NCBI RefSeq assembly: GCF_028743515.2
Contig: NZ_CP117969.2
Location: 927,001-991,000 of the forward strand
Length of the DNA: 64,000 bases
From: Imtechella halotolerans
GTDB taxonomy: Bacteria; Bacteroidota; Bacteroidia; Flavobacteriales; Flavobacteriaceae
Reading direction: 5' to 3'
Below the pieces are notes generated by a model, which searched no databases, was not told the origin of the DNA, and saw only the letters and a program-made list of their open reading frames with translations. Of the stretch, positions 34,555 through 43,076 are shown piece by piece; the first letter of the stretch is position 1; every line of letters starts with the position of its first letter. A program made the translations under genes and the position numbers.

Positions 34555-35105
34555 ATCAACTTCATTTTATTTCGTAAACTTTCTTTTGCTCGCGAAATAG
34601 TGGTTCTACAGTTTCCTGGGGATACCTCTAAAATTTCACATAGTTCGTCATAATCATAACCCTCAACTAGGTGCAAGGTTAAAGCAATTCGATAATTATC
34701 AGGCAATGTAGCCATGATCTCCAACACTTTTTGAGCCTTCATATTGGTATAATCATTAGCCTCATCATCTGTATCATCAATCGCTTCAACCTTATACAGC
34801 ACCTCTTCTAAGGGATTTGTAGATTGTGCCATTAGCATGCGATAGCGACCAATACTATGATTAACAACAATTTTTTTCAACCAAGCTCCAAAGGCTACCT
34901 CACCGCGATAGGAATCTAATTTTGAAAATGCTTTCAAAAAAGCCTCCTGCATAACATCTTCTGCCTCCATGGCGTCCTTTACAATACGATAAGCAGTGTT
35001 ATACATTGCTTTATAATACATATCGTAAACAGTTGCCTGTGCACGTTGTTGGCCATTTTTGCATGCCATGAGGAGAATGTCAATATTTGAATTGGTTGGG
35101 CTCAA
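34545..35105 (-). CDS. ECF-type RNA polymerase sigma factor (TTG start)
   Basis: A 186-residue sigma factor. Region 2 is seen as AMYNTAYRIVKDAMEAEDVMQEAFLKAF and WLKKIVVNHSI (first motif split here), region 4 as YDYDELCEILEVSPGNCRTTISR. The start is probably the TTG at 35105: residues 1-12 (MSPTNSNIDILL) match the usual length of such factors; the first ATG, at 35069, would remove part of the first helix. The next gene overlaps its end by 10 bases. Such sigma-membrane-exported protein runs are probably self-regulated. Confidence 0.9.
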   Translation of the reverse strand: MSPTNSNIDILLMACKNGQQRAQATVYDMYYKAMYNTAYRIVKDAMEAEDVMQEAFLKAFSKLDSYRGEVAFGAWLKKIVVNHSIGRYRMLMAQSTNPLEEVLYKVEAIDDTDDEANDYTNMKAQKVLEIMATLPDNYRIALTLHLVEGYDYDELCEILEVSPGNCRTTISRAKESLRNKMKLIWN

Positions 35106-35352
35106 AAAGTAATCTTATTTGCTATAAAGATGAAGTTACATTTAATTTGTTACACTTGACAGTGAAAAAAGTACTAAATAATTGACAATTTAAATCGTAT
35201 TTTTTGTAATAAGCTAAAAACAAGTGTTTTATATTTTTTTAAAAAATGAAAATGACAGCTTGTCAGTATTTGGTTATTGGCATAATGATTGTCCAAATGA
35301 TAGCGTTGCCGAATTAGCACATATTGTAAAAATTTAAATACTGAACAAAGAC

Positions 35353-37257
35353 ATGAGTAAAATTATCGGAATCGATTTAGGAACTACCAACTCTTGCGTT
35401 TCTGTAATGGAAGGTAATGAGCCGGTAGTTATCCCAAACGCAGAAGGAAAGCGTACAACCCCATCTGTAATAGCTTTTGTAGAAGGCGGTGAGATAAAAG
35501 TAGGTGACCCGGCAAAACGCCAAGCGGTTACCAACCCTCATAAAACCATTTATTCTATAAAGCGTTTCATGGGGAATAAATTTTCGGAATCTCAAAAGGA
35601 AGCCGATCGTGTTCCTTATAAAGTTGTAAAAGGTGATAATGATACCCCAAGAGTGGATATTGATGGTCGCTTGTATACACCACAGGAATTATCAGCAATG
35701 ATTCTTCAAAAAATGAAGAAAACGGCTGAAGATTATTTAGGAACTACTGTAAGTGAAGCTGTTATTACTGTACCTGCCTATTTTAATGATGCACAGCGTC
35801 AAGCTACAAAAGAGGCTGGAGAAATTGCAGGACTTAAAGTACAACGTATTATTAATGAGCCTACAGCTGCGGCTTTGGCTTATGGACTGGATAAAAAGCA
35901 TGCAGATCAAAAAATTGCTGTATTTGACTTTGGTGGCGGTACCCATGACGTATCGATCCTTGAGTTGGGAGATGGCGTTTTTGAAGTACTAGCAACAGAA
36001 GGTGATACACACCTAGGAGGGGATGATGTTGATGAAAAAATCATCAATTGGTTAGCAGAAGAGTTTATGTCAGAAGAGCAAATGGATCTTCGTAAAGATG
36101 CAATGGCACTTCAACGCTTGAAAGAGGCGGCTGAAAAAGCAAAAATCGAATTGTCTTCTTCTTCTCAAACAGAAATTAATTTACCTTATATTACAGCAAC
36201 GGCTACAGGACCTAAACACTTGGTACGTACATTAAGTCGTGCTAAATTTGAACAACTTATCGAGGATTTAGTAAAGCGTACAATTGCTCCTTGTCAAAGT
36301 GCTTTGAAAAACGCCGGTTTATCTGCTAGTGATATTGACGAGATTATTTTGGTAGGTGGATCAACCCGTATTCCAGCTGTTCAGGAAGCAGTAGAGAAAT
36401 TCTTTGGTAAGAAGCCTAGTAAAGGAGTAAATCCTGACGAAGTGGTTGCTGTTGGAGCCGCTATTCAAGGGGGAGTACTTACAGGAGATGTGAAGGATGT
36501 ATTATTATTAGATGTAACTCCACTTTCATTAGGAATTGAAACTATGGGTGGTGTTATGACCAAGTTAATTGATGCCAACACAACTATTCCAACTAAAAAG
36601 TCTCAGGTATTCTCAACGGCTGCTGATAATCAACCATCAGTAGAGATTCACGTATTGCAAGGTGAGCGCCCTATGGCTGCAGATAATAAAACAATTGGTC
36701 GTTTTCACTTAGATGGAATCCCACCAGCTCCAAGAGGTGTACCACAAATTGAGGTGATTTTTGATATCGATGCCAATGGTATTATCCACGTGACTGCTAA
36801 AGATAAGGGAACAAACAAAGAGCAAAATATTCGTATAGAAGCTTCTTCTGGTTTGACTCAAGAAGAAATCGAAAAAATGAAACGTGAGGCAGAAGCAAAT
36901 GCTGAAGCTGATAAAAAAGTAAAAGAAAAGGCAGACAAACTTAATGAGGCTGACGGAATGATTTTCCAGACTGAAAAGCAATTAAATGAGTTTGGAGATA
37001 AACTATCAGCAGATAAGAAACAAGCTATAGAGGCTGCTTTAGAGGAGCTTAAAAAGGCTTATGAAACTAAAGATGTTGATACAATTCAACCTGCTTTGGA
37101 TAAAATTAATGAAGCATGGAAACAAGCTTCTGAAGAAATGTACAAAGCACAAGCTGAATCACAGCAAAATGGACAACCTGGACCTGATGCTACTGCAGGA
37201 GATACGAAGCAGCAAGCAGATGATGTTCAAGATGTTGATTTTGAAGAAGTAAAATAA
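35353..37257 (+). CDS. dnaK: Molecular chaperone DnaK (Hsp70)
   Basis: A 634-residue Hsp70. The ATPase domain begins [17 protein letters not shown] and has [12 protein letters not shown] and the adenosine block [11 protein letters not shown]. The substrate-binding domain starts near [16 protein letters not shown], followed by a helical lid and the C-terminal end DVDFEEVK. It refolds proteins with DnaJ and GrpE, neither of which is encoded beside it. It is a single-gene unit with a strong terminator. The 247-base upstream gap is divergent to the sigma operon and contains no CIRCE element. Confidence 0.98.
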   Translation: MSKIIGIDLGTTNSCVSVMEGNEPVVIPNAEGKRTTPSVIAFVEGGEIKVGDPAKRQAVTNPHKTIYSIKRFMGNKFSESQKEADRVPYKVVKGDNDTPRVDIDGRLYTPQELSAMILQKMKKTAEDYLGTTVSEAVITVPAYFNDAQRQATKEAGEIAGLKVQRIINEPTAAALAYGLDKKHADQKIAVFDFGGGTHDVSILELGDGVFEVLATEGDTHLGGDDVDEKIINWLAEEFMSEEQMDLRKDAMALQRLKEAAEKAKIELSSSSQTEINLPYITATATGPKHLVRTLSRAKFEQLIEDLVKRTIAPCQSALKNAGLSASDIDEIILVGGSTRIPAVQEAVEKFFGKKPSKGVNPDEVVAVGAAIQGGVLTGDVKDVLLLDVTPLSLGIETMGGVMTKLIDANTTIPTKKSQVFSTAADNQPSVEIHVLQGERPMAADNKTIGRFHLDGIPPAPRGVPQIEVIFDIDANGIIHVTAKDKGTNKEQNIRIEASSGLTQEEIEKMKREAEANAEADKKVKEKADKLNEADGMIFQTEKQLNEFGDKLSADKKQAIEAALEELKKAYETKDVDTIQPALDKINEAWKQASEEMYKAQAESQQNGQPGPDATAGDTKQQADDVQDVDFEEVK

Positions 37258-37290
37258 TCAGTTAGTAACATTACCTGATAATAAGCAATA

Positions 37291-37326
37291 AAACGCTGTA
37301 AATATTTGATTTACAGCGTTTTTTAT
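37291..37326 (+). terminator. Rho-independent terminator of dnaK
   Basis: A 13-bp stem (37291-37303 with 37309-37321, arms AAACGCTGTAAAT and ATTTACAGCGTTT), 5-base loop and a T-rich tail, 34 bases after the dnaK stop. Confidence 0.92.
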
Positions 37327-37436
37327 TTTTATTTTTTAATGGTTTCTTATCATTTAATTCTATCAAACTTGTATCGGTACTTTTTGATTCTTATGACACC
37401 TTAAGGAATAAATATGGGGGATGACAACGTCGTATT

Positions 37437-37616
37437 TTGAAACATGCTCCAAAAAATACAAGAAGTAAAGAACAAGATGAAATTCTTCGCGAGTTTAACC
37501 TGATATTGCAAGCTGTTATCTTACTGAAAACGGATATCAATAAGAATGTTTCGCTTTCCGAAGATCTGGATTATCTCAATAGAAACATTCCTCTTTTACT
37601 AAAGAAATTAAATTAA
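37437..37616 (+). pseudogene. Possible remnant or TTG-started 59-codon ORF
   Basis: The frame reads LKHAPKNTRSKEQDEILREF and goes on as a helical, leucine-rich segment ending LNRNIPLLLKKLN before a stop at 37614-37616. It has no ATG; a TTG at 37437 is the only reasonable start and there is an in-frame stop 13 bases before it. The composition is protein-like, not what random AT-rich DNA gives. It may be the end of a gene whose 5' part was lost. No family is recognised. Confidence 0.4.
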
Positions 37617-37807
37617 AATAACGAAGCATCAATAGTTACTGTATTTGTAACTGAATGTAATGATTAAAAAAAGTTACGACTAAAACGTTCATAATTTCAC
37701 TTGTTTTTGTTTGAATTAACATTAAAAACAAATCCATTTCCGTATAAAAAAAGCAACAAATAAAACCGACAACGAGATTTAATAAAAGACGTAATGAATG
37801 AAATTTT

Positions 37808-37877
37808 ATGCGTAATTATTTTTTAGCACAATTATGCGTTATTTTTCATACATTAGCAATATAATTACAATGCGTAA
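37808..37877 (+). promoter_or_regulatory. Candidate hipBA operator region: three ATGCGTWA direct repeats
   Basis: ATGCGTAA at 37808 and 37870 and ATGCGTTA at 37834, spaced by 26 and 36 bases, in the last 100 bases before hipB. HipB-type repressors bind repeated sites upstream of their own operon, so these are natural operator candidates. Confidence 0.4.
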
Positions 37878-37910
37878 AATATCACTCGTTGTTTTTAAAA
37901 TATGGTATTT

Positions 37911-38258
37911 ATGAGTAATATATCAGACTTTAGTCTATTTTCGGATAAGACAATTTTGAATACAATAGGTTTGTTTGTACAGCAAACCCGTATTAAGCAA
38001 AATCTAAATCAGCAGGAATTAGCCGATAGGGCAGCGGTGAGTAGATCTACCGTGAGTTTGTTGGAACGTGGCGAAAATATCTCTTTAATTAACTTACTAA
38101 AAATACTACGAATTTTGGATGCGTTGTATGTTTTAAAAGAATTTGAAGTAAGAGAAGAAATCAGTCCGCTTCGTTTAGCTAAAGGAGAAAAAAAATTACG
38201 TAAAAGGGTACTAAAAAAAGATACTTCGCAAGATGATAATTTGGATTCAGGATGGTAA
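37911..38258 (+). CDS. HipB-like helix-turn-helix antitoxin
   Basis: A 115-residue XRE-family protein. The helix-turn-helix covers about residues 18-72 (NQQELADRAAVSRSTVSLLE, then RGENISLINLLKIL), and the C-terminal part is a charged tail (GEKKLRKRVLKK). The ATG at 37911 is preferred; an ATG at 37902 would add MVF. It would bind the HipA kinase and repress the operon. The hipA start codon lies inside its last codons (7-base overlap). Confidence 0.85.
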   Translation: MSNISDFSLFSDKTILNTIGLFVQQTRIKQNLNQQELADRAAVSRSTVSLLERGENISLINLLKILRILDALYVLKEFEVREEISPLRLAKGEKKLRKRVLKKDTSQDDNLDSGW

Positions 38259-39538
38259 CAACAGCTTTTATAAATATTTTTGGACAACGTGTAGGCGCAG
38301 TAGCGTATGATACAACTACCGAAATGGCATCATTTGAGTACGACCCTAAATTTAATTTAGAAAAATTACCTATTGCACCTATCAAAATGCCGTCCAAAAA
38401 TAGAATTTATAGTTTTCCGGAACATCGAAATAGCGAAACCTTTAAAGGTATGCCAGGACTTTTAGCCGATACATTACCCGATCGATACGGAAAAGATTTA
38501 ATCAATGCCTGGTTGGCAAGACAGGGACGTCCCGATGATAGTTTAAATCCTGTAGAGCTTTTGTGTTTTATTGGACGAAGAGGTATGGGAGCGTTAGAAT
38601 TTGAACCTGTAATGGCTAAAGAATCACCTTCGCATGATATTGAACTAAGTGATTTAATCGAAACGACAAAAGCTTTATTATCAAACAAAGAAAACGTGTC
38701 TATACAAACTCAAAAAAATATGGAGGATGTGATGATGGATGTCCTAAAAATGGGAACATCTGCCGGAGGTGCACGTCCTAAAGCTATTATTGCCTACAAT
38801 GAAAAAACAGGACAAATCAAATCTGGACAGACGCTTTCAGACGAAGGTTTTGAGCATTGGTTAATTAAATTTGACGAAGTGAGTGATGTGCAATTCGGCG
38901 AATCAAAAGGATATGGACGAGTGGAAATGGCTTATTACAAGATGGCAACAGATTTTGGAGTTGATATGATGGAATCACAATTAATTGAAGAAAATAATCG
39001 GGTTCATTTTATGACCAAACGCTTTGATCGCATAAAAGGAAATCAAAAATTACACAGTCAAACATTATGTGCCTTGCAACACTATGATTTTGCAAATATC
39101 ACATCCTATAGTTATGAGCAGATTTTTCAAACTATGCGTCAACTTCGGTTAACTTATGCAGAAGCAGAACAAATGTTTAAACGTATGGTATTTAATGTGA
39201 TTGCTAGAAATTGTGACGATCATACTAAGAATTTTTCATTTCTGATGAACGCTGAGGGAATTTGGAAATTAGCTCCTGCTTACGATGTTTGTTTTGCTTA
39301 CAGACCAGATAGTAAATGGGTAAGTCAGCATAATTTAAGCATTAATGGCAAACGAAAGGATTTTACAAGAAAAGATTTGTTGAATATTGCAGCACAAAAT
39401 TCGATTAGAAATCCTGAAGGCATTATTAATTCATGTATAACAATTGTTTCAAACTGGAAGTTGTATGCCGAAATGTATCAAGTTGATTCAAAAAAAACAT
39501 ATGCAATCGACCAATTATTATTAAAGGGATTAAAATGA
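38252..39538 (+). CDS. HipA family serine/threonine kinase toxin
   Basis: A 428-residue HipA-type toxin with both the N-terminal HipA_N domain (about 1-110) and the kinase domain. Active-site elements are intact: the loop TSAGGARPKA at 169-178, the catalytic block N-C-D-D-H-T-K-N at 320-327 with Asp322 as the base and Asp345 in APAYD as the metal ligand. E. coli HipA phosphorylates glutamyl-tRNA synthetase and induces persistence; targets of other HipA proteins vary. It overlaps hipB by 7 bases. The pair is probably an acquired module between dnaK and the menaquinone genes. Confidence 0.92.
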   Translation: MVTTAFINIFGQRVGAVAYDTTTEMASFEYDPKFNLEKLPIAPIKMPSKNRIYSFPEHRNSETFKGMPGLLADTLPDRYGKDLINAWLARQGRPDDSLNPVELLCFIGRRGMGALEFEPVMAKESPSHDIELSDLIETTKALLSNKENVSIQTQKNMEDVMMDVLKMGTSAGGARPKAIIAYNEKTGQIKSGQTLSDEGFEHWLIKFDEVSDVQFGESKGYGRVEMAYYKMATDFGVDMMESQLIEENNRVHFMTKRFDRIKGNQKLHSQTLCALQHYDFANITSYSYEQIFQTMRQLRLTYAEAEQMFKRMVFNVIARNCDDHTKNFSFLMNAEGIWKLAPAYDVCFAYRPDSKWVSQHNLSINGKRKDFTRKDLLNIAAQNSIRNPEGIINSCITIVSNWKLYAEMYQVDSKKTYAIDQLLLKGLK

Positions 39539-39750
39539 TTGTATTTCGTACTAATATCGGTAAAAAACGATTATTTATAACATAAAATCTATGATATGTT
39601 TGCCAATAACGGCCTATTTATTATCAATATATAATCCTGTTTGTGTGCCCTATTAATACCATAGTTTAATAACTTATTGATTATTAAGCATGGTTATTTT
39701 TAAAGAAGTAAAATTAAGTTGTTGTTTTTTACAGACGGATTTCATAGAGA

Positions 39751-39787
39751 AAATCCCTAATGGCTATCCATTAGGGATTTTTGTTTG
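39751..39787 (+). terminator. Strong terminator between hipA and menI
   Basis: A 12-bp stem (39752-39763 with 39768-39779, AATCCCTAATGG / CCATTAGGGATT) with a CTAT loop and a T-rich tail. It closes the hipBA unit 213 bases after the hipA stop; the menI promoter motif starts 1 base after its tail. Confidence 0.9.
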
Positions 39788-39799
39788 TATTTTTACGCT
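39788..39799 (+). promoter_or_regulatory. TATTTTTACGCT motif before menI (shared with menB)
   Basis: The 12-base sequence TATTTTTACGCT is identical at 39788-39799 (17 bases before the menI ATG) and 44023-44034 (16 bases before the menB ATG). The first eight bases resemble the -7 box, so it may be the common promoter core or part of a regulatory site. Confidence 0.45.
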
Positions 39800-39816
39800 A
39801 TTAAATTTTGAAAAGA

Positions 39817-40242
39817 ATGACTTTAGATAAAGAACAAATACTAGCGTATTGTAACGCAATTGTTCCAAACACTCTAATGGAAACATTAGATATTCAATAT
39901 GTGGATGTAGGTGAGGACTATTTAACAGCTCGTATGCCTGTAACCCCAAAAGTACATCAGCCTGATGGGGTATTACATGGAGGTGCAATGGTTGCACTGG
40001 CTGAAAGTGTAGGTAGTGCTGCTTGCTTTGTTTTTCTTAATACTAATGAGTTTTACATCAGAGGTATAGAAATAGCTGCAAACCACGTTAAAAGTATGCG
40101 AGAGGGGTATGTATATGCAAAAGCAGTATGTATTCACAAAGGTAGGACCACACAACTATGGGATATTAAGCTTACTGATGAGCAGGACAACTTGATTTCA
40201 GTGTGTAAACTTTCAACCATTGCATTACCTAAAAAACAGTAA
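39817..40242 (+). CDS. menI: Hotdog-fold thioesterase, probable DHNA-CoA thioesterase
   Basis: A 141-residue PaaI-like hotdog thioesterase. The motif HGGAMVALAESVGSAA (about 53-68) carries the HGG turn and the catalytic Glu on the hotdog helix. In the menaquinone pathway MenI releases 1,4-dihydroxy-2-naphthoate from its CoA ester, and the gene opens the cluster, so that role is likely. The TTG at 39808 would add MKR; the ATG at 39817 is preferred. The isochorismate synthase gene begins 1 base after its stop. Confidence 0.82.
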   Translation: MTLDKEQILAYCNAIVPNTLMETLDIQYVDVGEDYLTARMPVTPKVHQPDGVLHGGAMVALAESVGSAACFVFLNTNEFYIRGIEIAANHVKSMREGYVYAKAVCIHKGRTTQLWDIKLTDEQDNLISVCKLSTIALPKKQ

Positions 40243-40243
40243 A

Positions 40244-41311
40244 ATGCATTTTTCAGAATTTTTGAAGAAGGTCTCTGAGTTATATGAAGAGAACAAACCA
40301 TTAGTGGTTTTTAGACATCCAAATCAGACTATTGTACAAGCCTTTTGGCAATCGTCTTCATCACTAGTGAATTTTGATGAGTCAGATCTTAACAATGGTT
40401 TTGTAATGGCTCCTTTTGTAAAGGGTGAACAAAAGAACGTCTTTATTAGTGCAGAGCAGCAATTTCAAGCGGTCTTTAACCCTGAAAAATCACCAATGAC
40501 CCGTTCTGGTATAGCAAGGGATTTAGTTGAAAAAGGAGCTGAATTTCATAAAAATATTGTTGCCAAAGCAATAGAAGTAATTAAGGAAAGTGAAGTTGGT
40601 AAAATTGTGATTTCTAGAAAAATAGATATCCCTACTGAAACTATTGATATAACTATATATTTGGAACGATTATTAGAAGCCTATCCTACAGCCTTTTGTT
40701 ATTTATGGCATCACCCGTCTATAGGTACTTGGTTGGGTGCTACCCCTGAAACATTGGTGAGTATTAAAGATGTAAATCTATCTACCATGGCACTTGCAGG
40801 AACTCAAAAGTTTATTGAATCCTCACCAGTACATTGGGGTAATAAAGAAAGGGAAGAGCAACAGGTGGTTACTGATACCATAATTTCAGCATTAGAGCTA
40901 TGGTCGGAAGAAATCAATGCATCAGAGGTAACTACGGCAAGGGCCGGTAACTTATTGCATTTAAAAACAGCTATTGAAGCAAGACTTCATAGAGATGGAT
41001 TGTTAGATTTTTCTGCCTTAGTGGAGTCTTTACATCCAACACCTGCCGTTTGTGGATTTCCAACCGAAAAGGCGAAAAAATTTATTTTAGAAAATGAAGC
41101 TTACGATCGCAAATATTACACAGGTTATTTGGGACCAATAGATACGACTGAAAATTCGGCTATTATGTATGTTAATCTGCGTTGTATGGAAGTTTTAGCA
41201 AATACTATACGGTTGTATGTTGGTGGAGGAATTACCAAAGATTCAGATGTTCATGCTGAGTGGGAGGAAACAATCAATAAAGCACAGACCATGTTAAAAG
41301 TACTTGGATAG
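40244..41311 (+). CDS. menF: Isochorismate synthase
   Basis: A 355-residue chorismate-binding enzyme that isomerises chorismate to isochorismate, the first menaquinone step. Conserved blocks: SEVGKIVISRKI, WLGATPETL, TMALAGTQKF, LHPTPAVCGFP, ENEAYDRKYYTGYLGP and RLYVGGGIT near the C-terminus. It is shorter than E. coli MenF because the N-terminal domain is reduced, normal for this phylum. The ATG at 40244 is 1 base after the menI stop; the upstream TTG at 40220 would overlap menI and is unlikely. Confidence 0.93.
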   Translation: MHFSEFLKKVSELYEENKPLVVFRHPNQTIVQAFWQSSSSLVNFDESDLNNGFVMAPFVKGEQKNVFISAEQQFQAVFNPEKSPMTRSGIARDLVEKGAEFHKNIVAKAIEVIKESEVGKIVISRKIDIPTETIDITIYLERLLEAYPTAFCYLWHHPSIGTWLGATPETLVSIKDVNLSTMALAGTQKFIESSPVHWGNKEREEQQVVTDTIISALELWSEEINASEVTTARAGNLLHLKTAIEARLHRDGLLDFSALVESLHPTPAVCGFPTEKAKKFILENEAYDRKYYTGYLGPIDTTENSAIMYVNLRCMEVLANTIRLYVGGGITKDSDVHAEWEETINKAQTMLKVLG

Positions 41312-41347
41312 TTTTTGAGTAAATCTGTAAAAATTGGCTTATTTTTG
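41312..41347 (+). promoter_or_regulatory. Bacteroidota promoter of menD
   Basis: TTTTTG (41312-41317), spacer 22 and TATTTTTG (41340-41347) match the phylum consensus. The ATG is 18 bases downstream. It begins inside the last bases of menF, so menD may be transcribed both from here and from menI. Confidence 0.65.
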
Positions 41348-41365
41348 TAGTTCGTATTTAGAATT

Positions 41366-43045
41366 ATGAACTATCCTAAAATTCGGCTTGCACAAACACT
41401 TATCCAGCTTTGTAAAGCCAAAAATATATCACATATTGTTATTTCTCCAGGATCCCGAAATGCCCCTCTTACATTAGGATTCGGTAATGATCCATTTTTT
41501 AACTGCTATAGTATAGTAGATGAGCGATGTGCTGCTTTTTTTGCTTTAGGCATGGCGCAGCAACGAAAAGAACCAGTAGCAGTGGTTTGTACTTCAGGAT
41601 CGGCATTACTAAATTATTATCCAGCCATTAGTGAGGCATTTTACAGTGATATTCCTTTGATTGTTATTTCTGCGGATCGACCTTCCGATAAAATTGACAT
41701 TGGTGATGGTCAAACTATTCGACAAGTTAATGTATTTGCAAATCACATACTATATGAAGCTAATCTGAGTGAAGTGGATGCAAATCAAAACGAGAATGAG
41801 AGAAAAATTAATGAGGCTATAAATACTGCAATGGTGCAAAGGGGACCTGTACATATTAATGCACCCTTTGAAGAGCCACTTTATGAGCTCATTGAGAATT
41901 TTGAGGTGAATCCAAAAGTGATTCATCCAGTTTCTTCTATTTCTTCTTTTGATTTAGATCAGCAGGTGGACTTTATTGACTCCTGGAATCTGGCTCAGCG
42001 TAAGATGATTTTAGTAGGGAGTTTACCTGTAGATAGCGTGGATCGTGATATTCTTACTAATTTAGCCTCAGATGATTCTGTGGTTGTTTTTACGGAGACT
42101 ACCTCAAATATTCACCATCCTCATTTTTTTCCTGGAATAGATGTAATGATAGCACCTATTGAAAAAATTCCTGAAGAACTTGAAAAATTGCGGCCAGATA
42201 TGTTAATTACATTTGGTGGTATGATTGTGTCTAAGAAAATAAAGGCATTTTTAAGGATCTATAAACCTCAAAGACATTTCCATATTGACCCTAAAACAGG
42301 GTATGACACTTTTTTTTGTTTGACACATCATTTTAAATCGGATGTTAGTACTTTTTTTAATAAGGTTCACACGCAACTTGAGAAGGTACCATCCGATTAT
42401 CAATCTTATTGGTTAGGGGTTCAAGAACTTCGTAGAAAATCACATAAGGACTATATTGCACAAATCCCATTCTCTGATTTTAAAGTCTATGAATCGATTT
42501 TTAAGTCACTTCCAGAGGATTGTATGCTGCAACTTAGTAATAGCTCTACCATTCGATATGCCCAACTTTTTCCTCAGAAAGAGTCAATAACTGTTTTTTG
42601 TAACAGGGGTACTAGTGGAATTGACGGGAGCACATCAACTGCCATAGGAGCTTCTATGGTTGTAAATCGTCCAACTGTATTTGTTACTGGAGATCTAAGT
42701 TTTTTCTATGACAGTAACGCCTTATGGAATCGATACACTCCAAGTGATTTTAGAATCATTATTATAAATAACGCAGGGGGCGGTATTTTTAGAATTTTGC
42801 CAGGACCTAAAAATACACCAGTTTTTGATTCCTATTTTGAAACAGTTCATAATCTTAGTGCGAACCATTTATGTGAGATGTATGGTTGGGATTACAAGCG
42901 AGCAACAGATGAAAACTCGCTACACCTCTCATTATCTACTTTTTATTCCACTGGAGATAAACCTAAAGTTTTAGAGGTTTTTACTCCTCGATTAGAAAAT
43001 GATGAAATTCTATTGAAATACTTTTCTTTTTTAAGAACTCAATAG
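41366..43045 (+). CDS. menD: SEPHCHC synthase
   Basis: A 559-residue thiamine-diphosphate enzyme that adds 2-oxoglutarate to isochorismate. It opens with ISPGSRNAPL (residues 27-36), contains the Glu of the ThDP site in DERCAAFFALG, the isochorismate-binding arginines in DRPSDKIDIGDGQTIRQ and the ThDP-binding block GTSGIDGSTSTAIGAS and INNAGGGIF. The domain order is the normal MenD one. It is followed after 31 bases by the S1-domain gene. Confidence 0.95.
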   Translation: MNYPKIRLAQTLIQLCKAKNISHIVISPGSRNAPLTLGFGNDPFFNCYSIVDERCAAFFALGMAQQRKEPVAVVCTSGSALLNYYPAISEAFYSDIPLIVISADRPSDKIDIGDGQTIRQVNVFANHILYEANLSEVDANQNENERKINEAINTAMVQRGPVHINAPFEEPLYELIENFEVNPKVIHPVSSISSFDLDQQVDFIDSWNLAQRKMILVGSLPVDSVDRDILTNLASDDSVVVFTETTSNIHHPHFFPGIDVMIAPIEKIPEELEKLRPDMLITFGGMIVSKKIKAFLRIYKPQRHFHIDPKTGYDTFFCLTHHFKSDVSTFFNKVHTQLEKVPSDYQSYWLGVQELRRKSHKDYIAQIPFSDFKVYESIFKSLPEDCMLQLSNSSTIRYAQLFPQKESITVFCNRGTSGIDGSTSTAIGASMVVNRPTVFVTGDLSFFYDSNALWNRYTPSDFRIIIINNAGGGIFRILPGPKNTPVFDSYFETVHNLSANHLCEMYGWDYKRATDENSLHLSLSTFYSTGDKPKVLEVFTPRLENDEILLKYFSFLRTQ

Positions 43046-43076
43046 CTCATACTATTAAATAAACTACTTTTATAAC

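Larger units (their letters stand above)
37258..37901. other. AT-rich 644-base gap before hipBA
   Basis: The dnaK terminator lies at the start. A short open frame (37437-37616) may be a remnant. An inverted repeat AGTTAC-N7-GTAACT is at 37634-37652. Three direct ATGCGTWA copies occur at 37808, 37834 and 37870. The remainder is very AT-rich with no other ORF of note and no tRNA-like fold. Confidence 0.7.

Noticed and set aside
35106-35352. CIRCE element before dnaK
   Set aside because: Only a TTAGCAC half-site is seen; the inverted half GAGTGCTAA is missing.
36709-36981. Antisense frame in the 3' half of dnaK
   Set aside because: Phenylalanine-rich product that mirrors the Lys/Glu-rich lid of DnaK; an artefact of composition.
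37061-37252. Plus-strand alternative frame at the end of dnaK
   Set aside because: Out of frame with dnaK; Lys- and Leu-rich by composition.
38252-39538. HipA as a novel kinase defence system
   Set aside because: All motifs match the known HipA family; it is a standard hipBA pair, so no new system is claimed.
39539-39750. Remnant of a third gene after hipA
   Set aside because: All frames are interrupted and the composition is AT-rich noise; only the terminator stands out.
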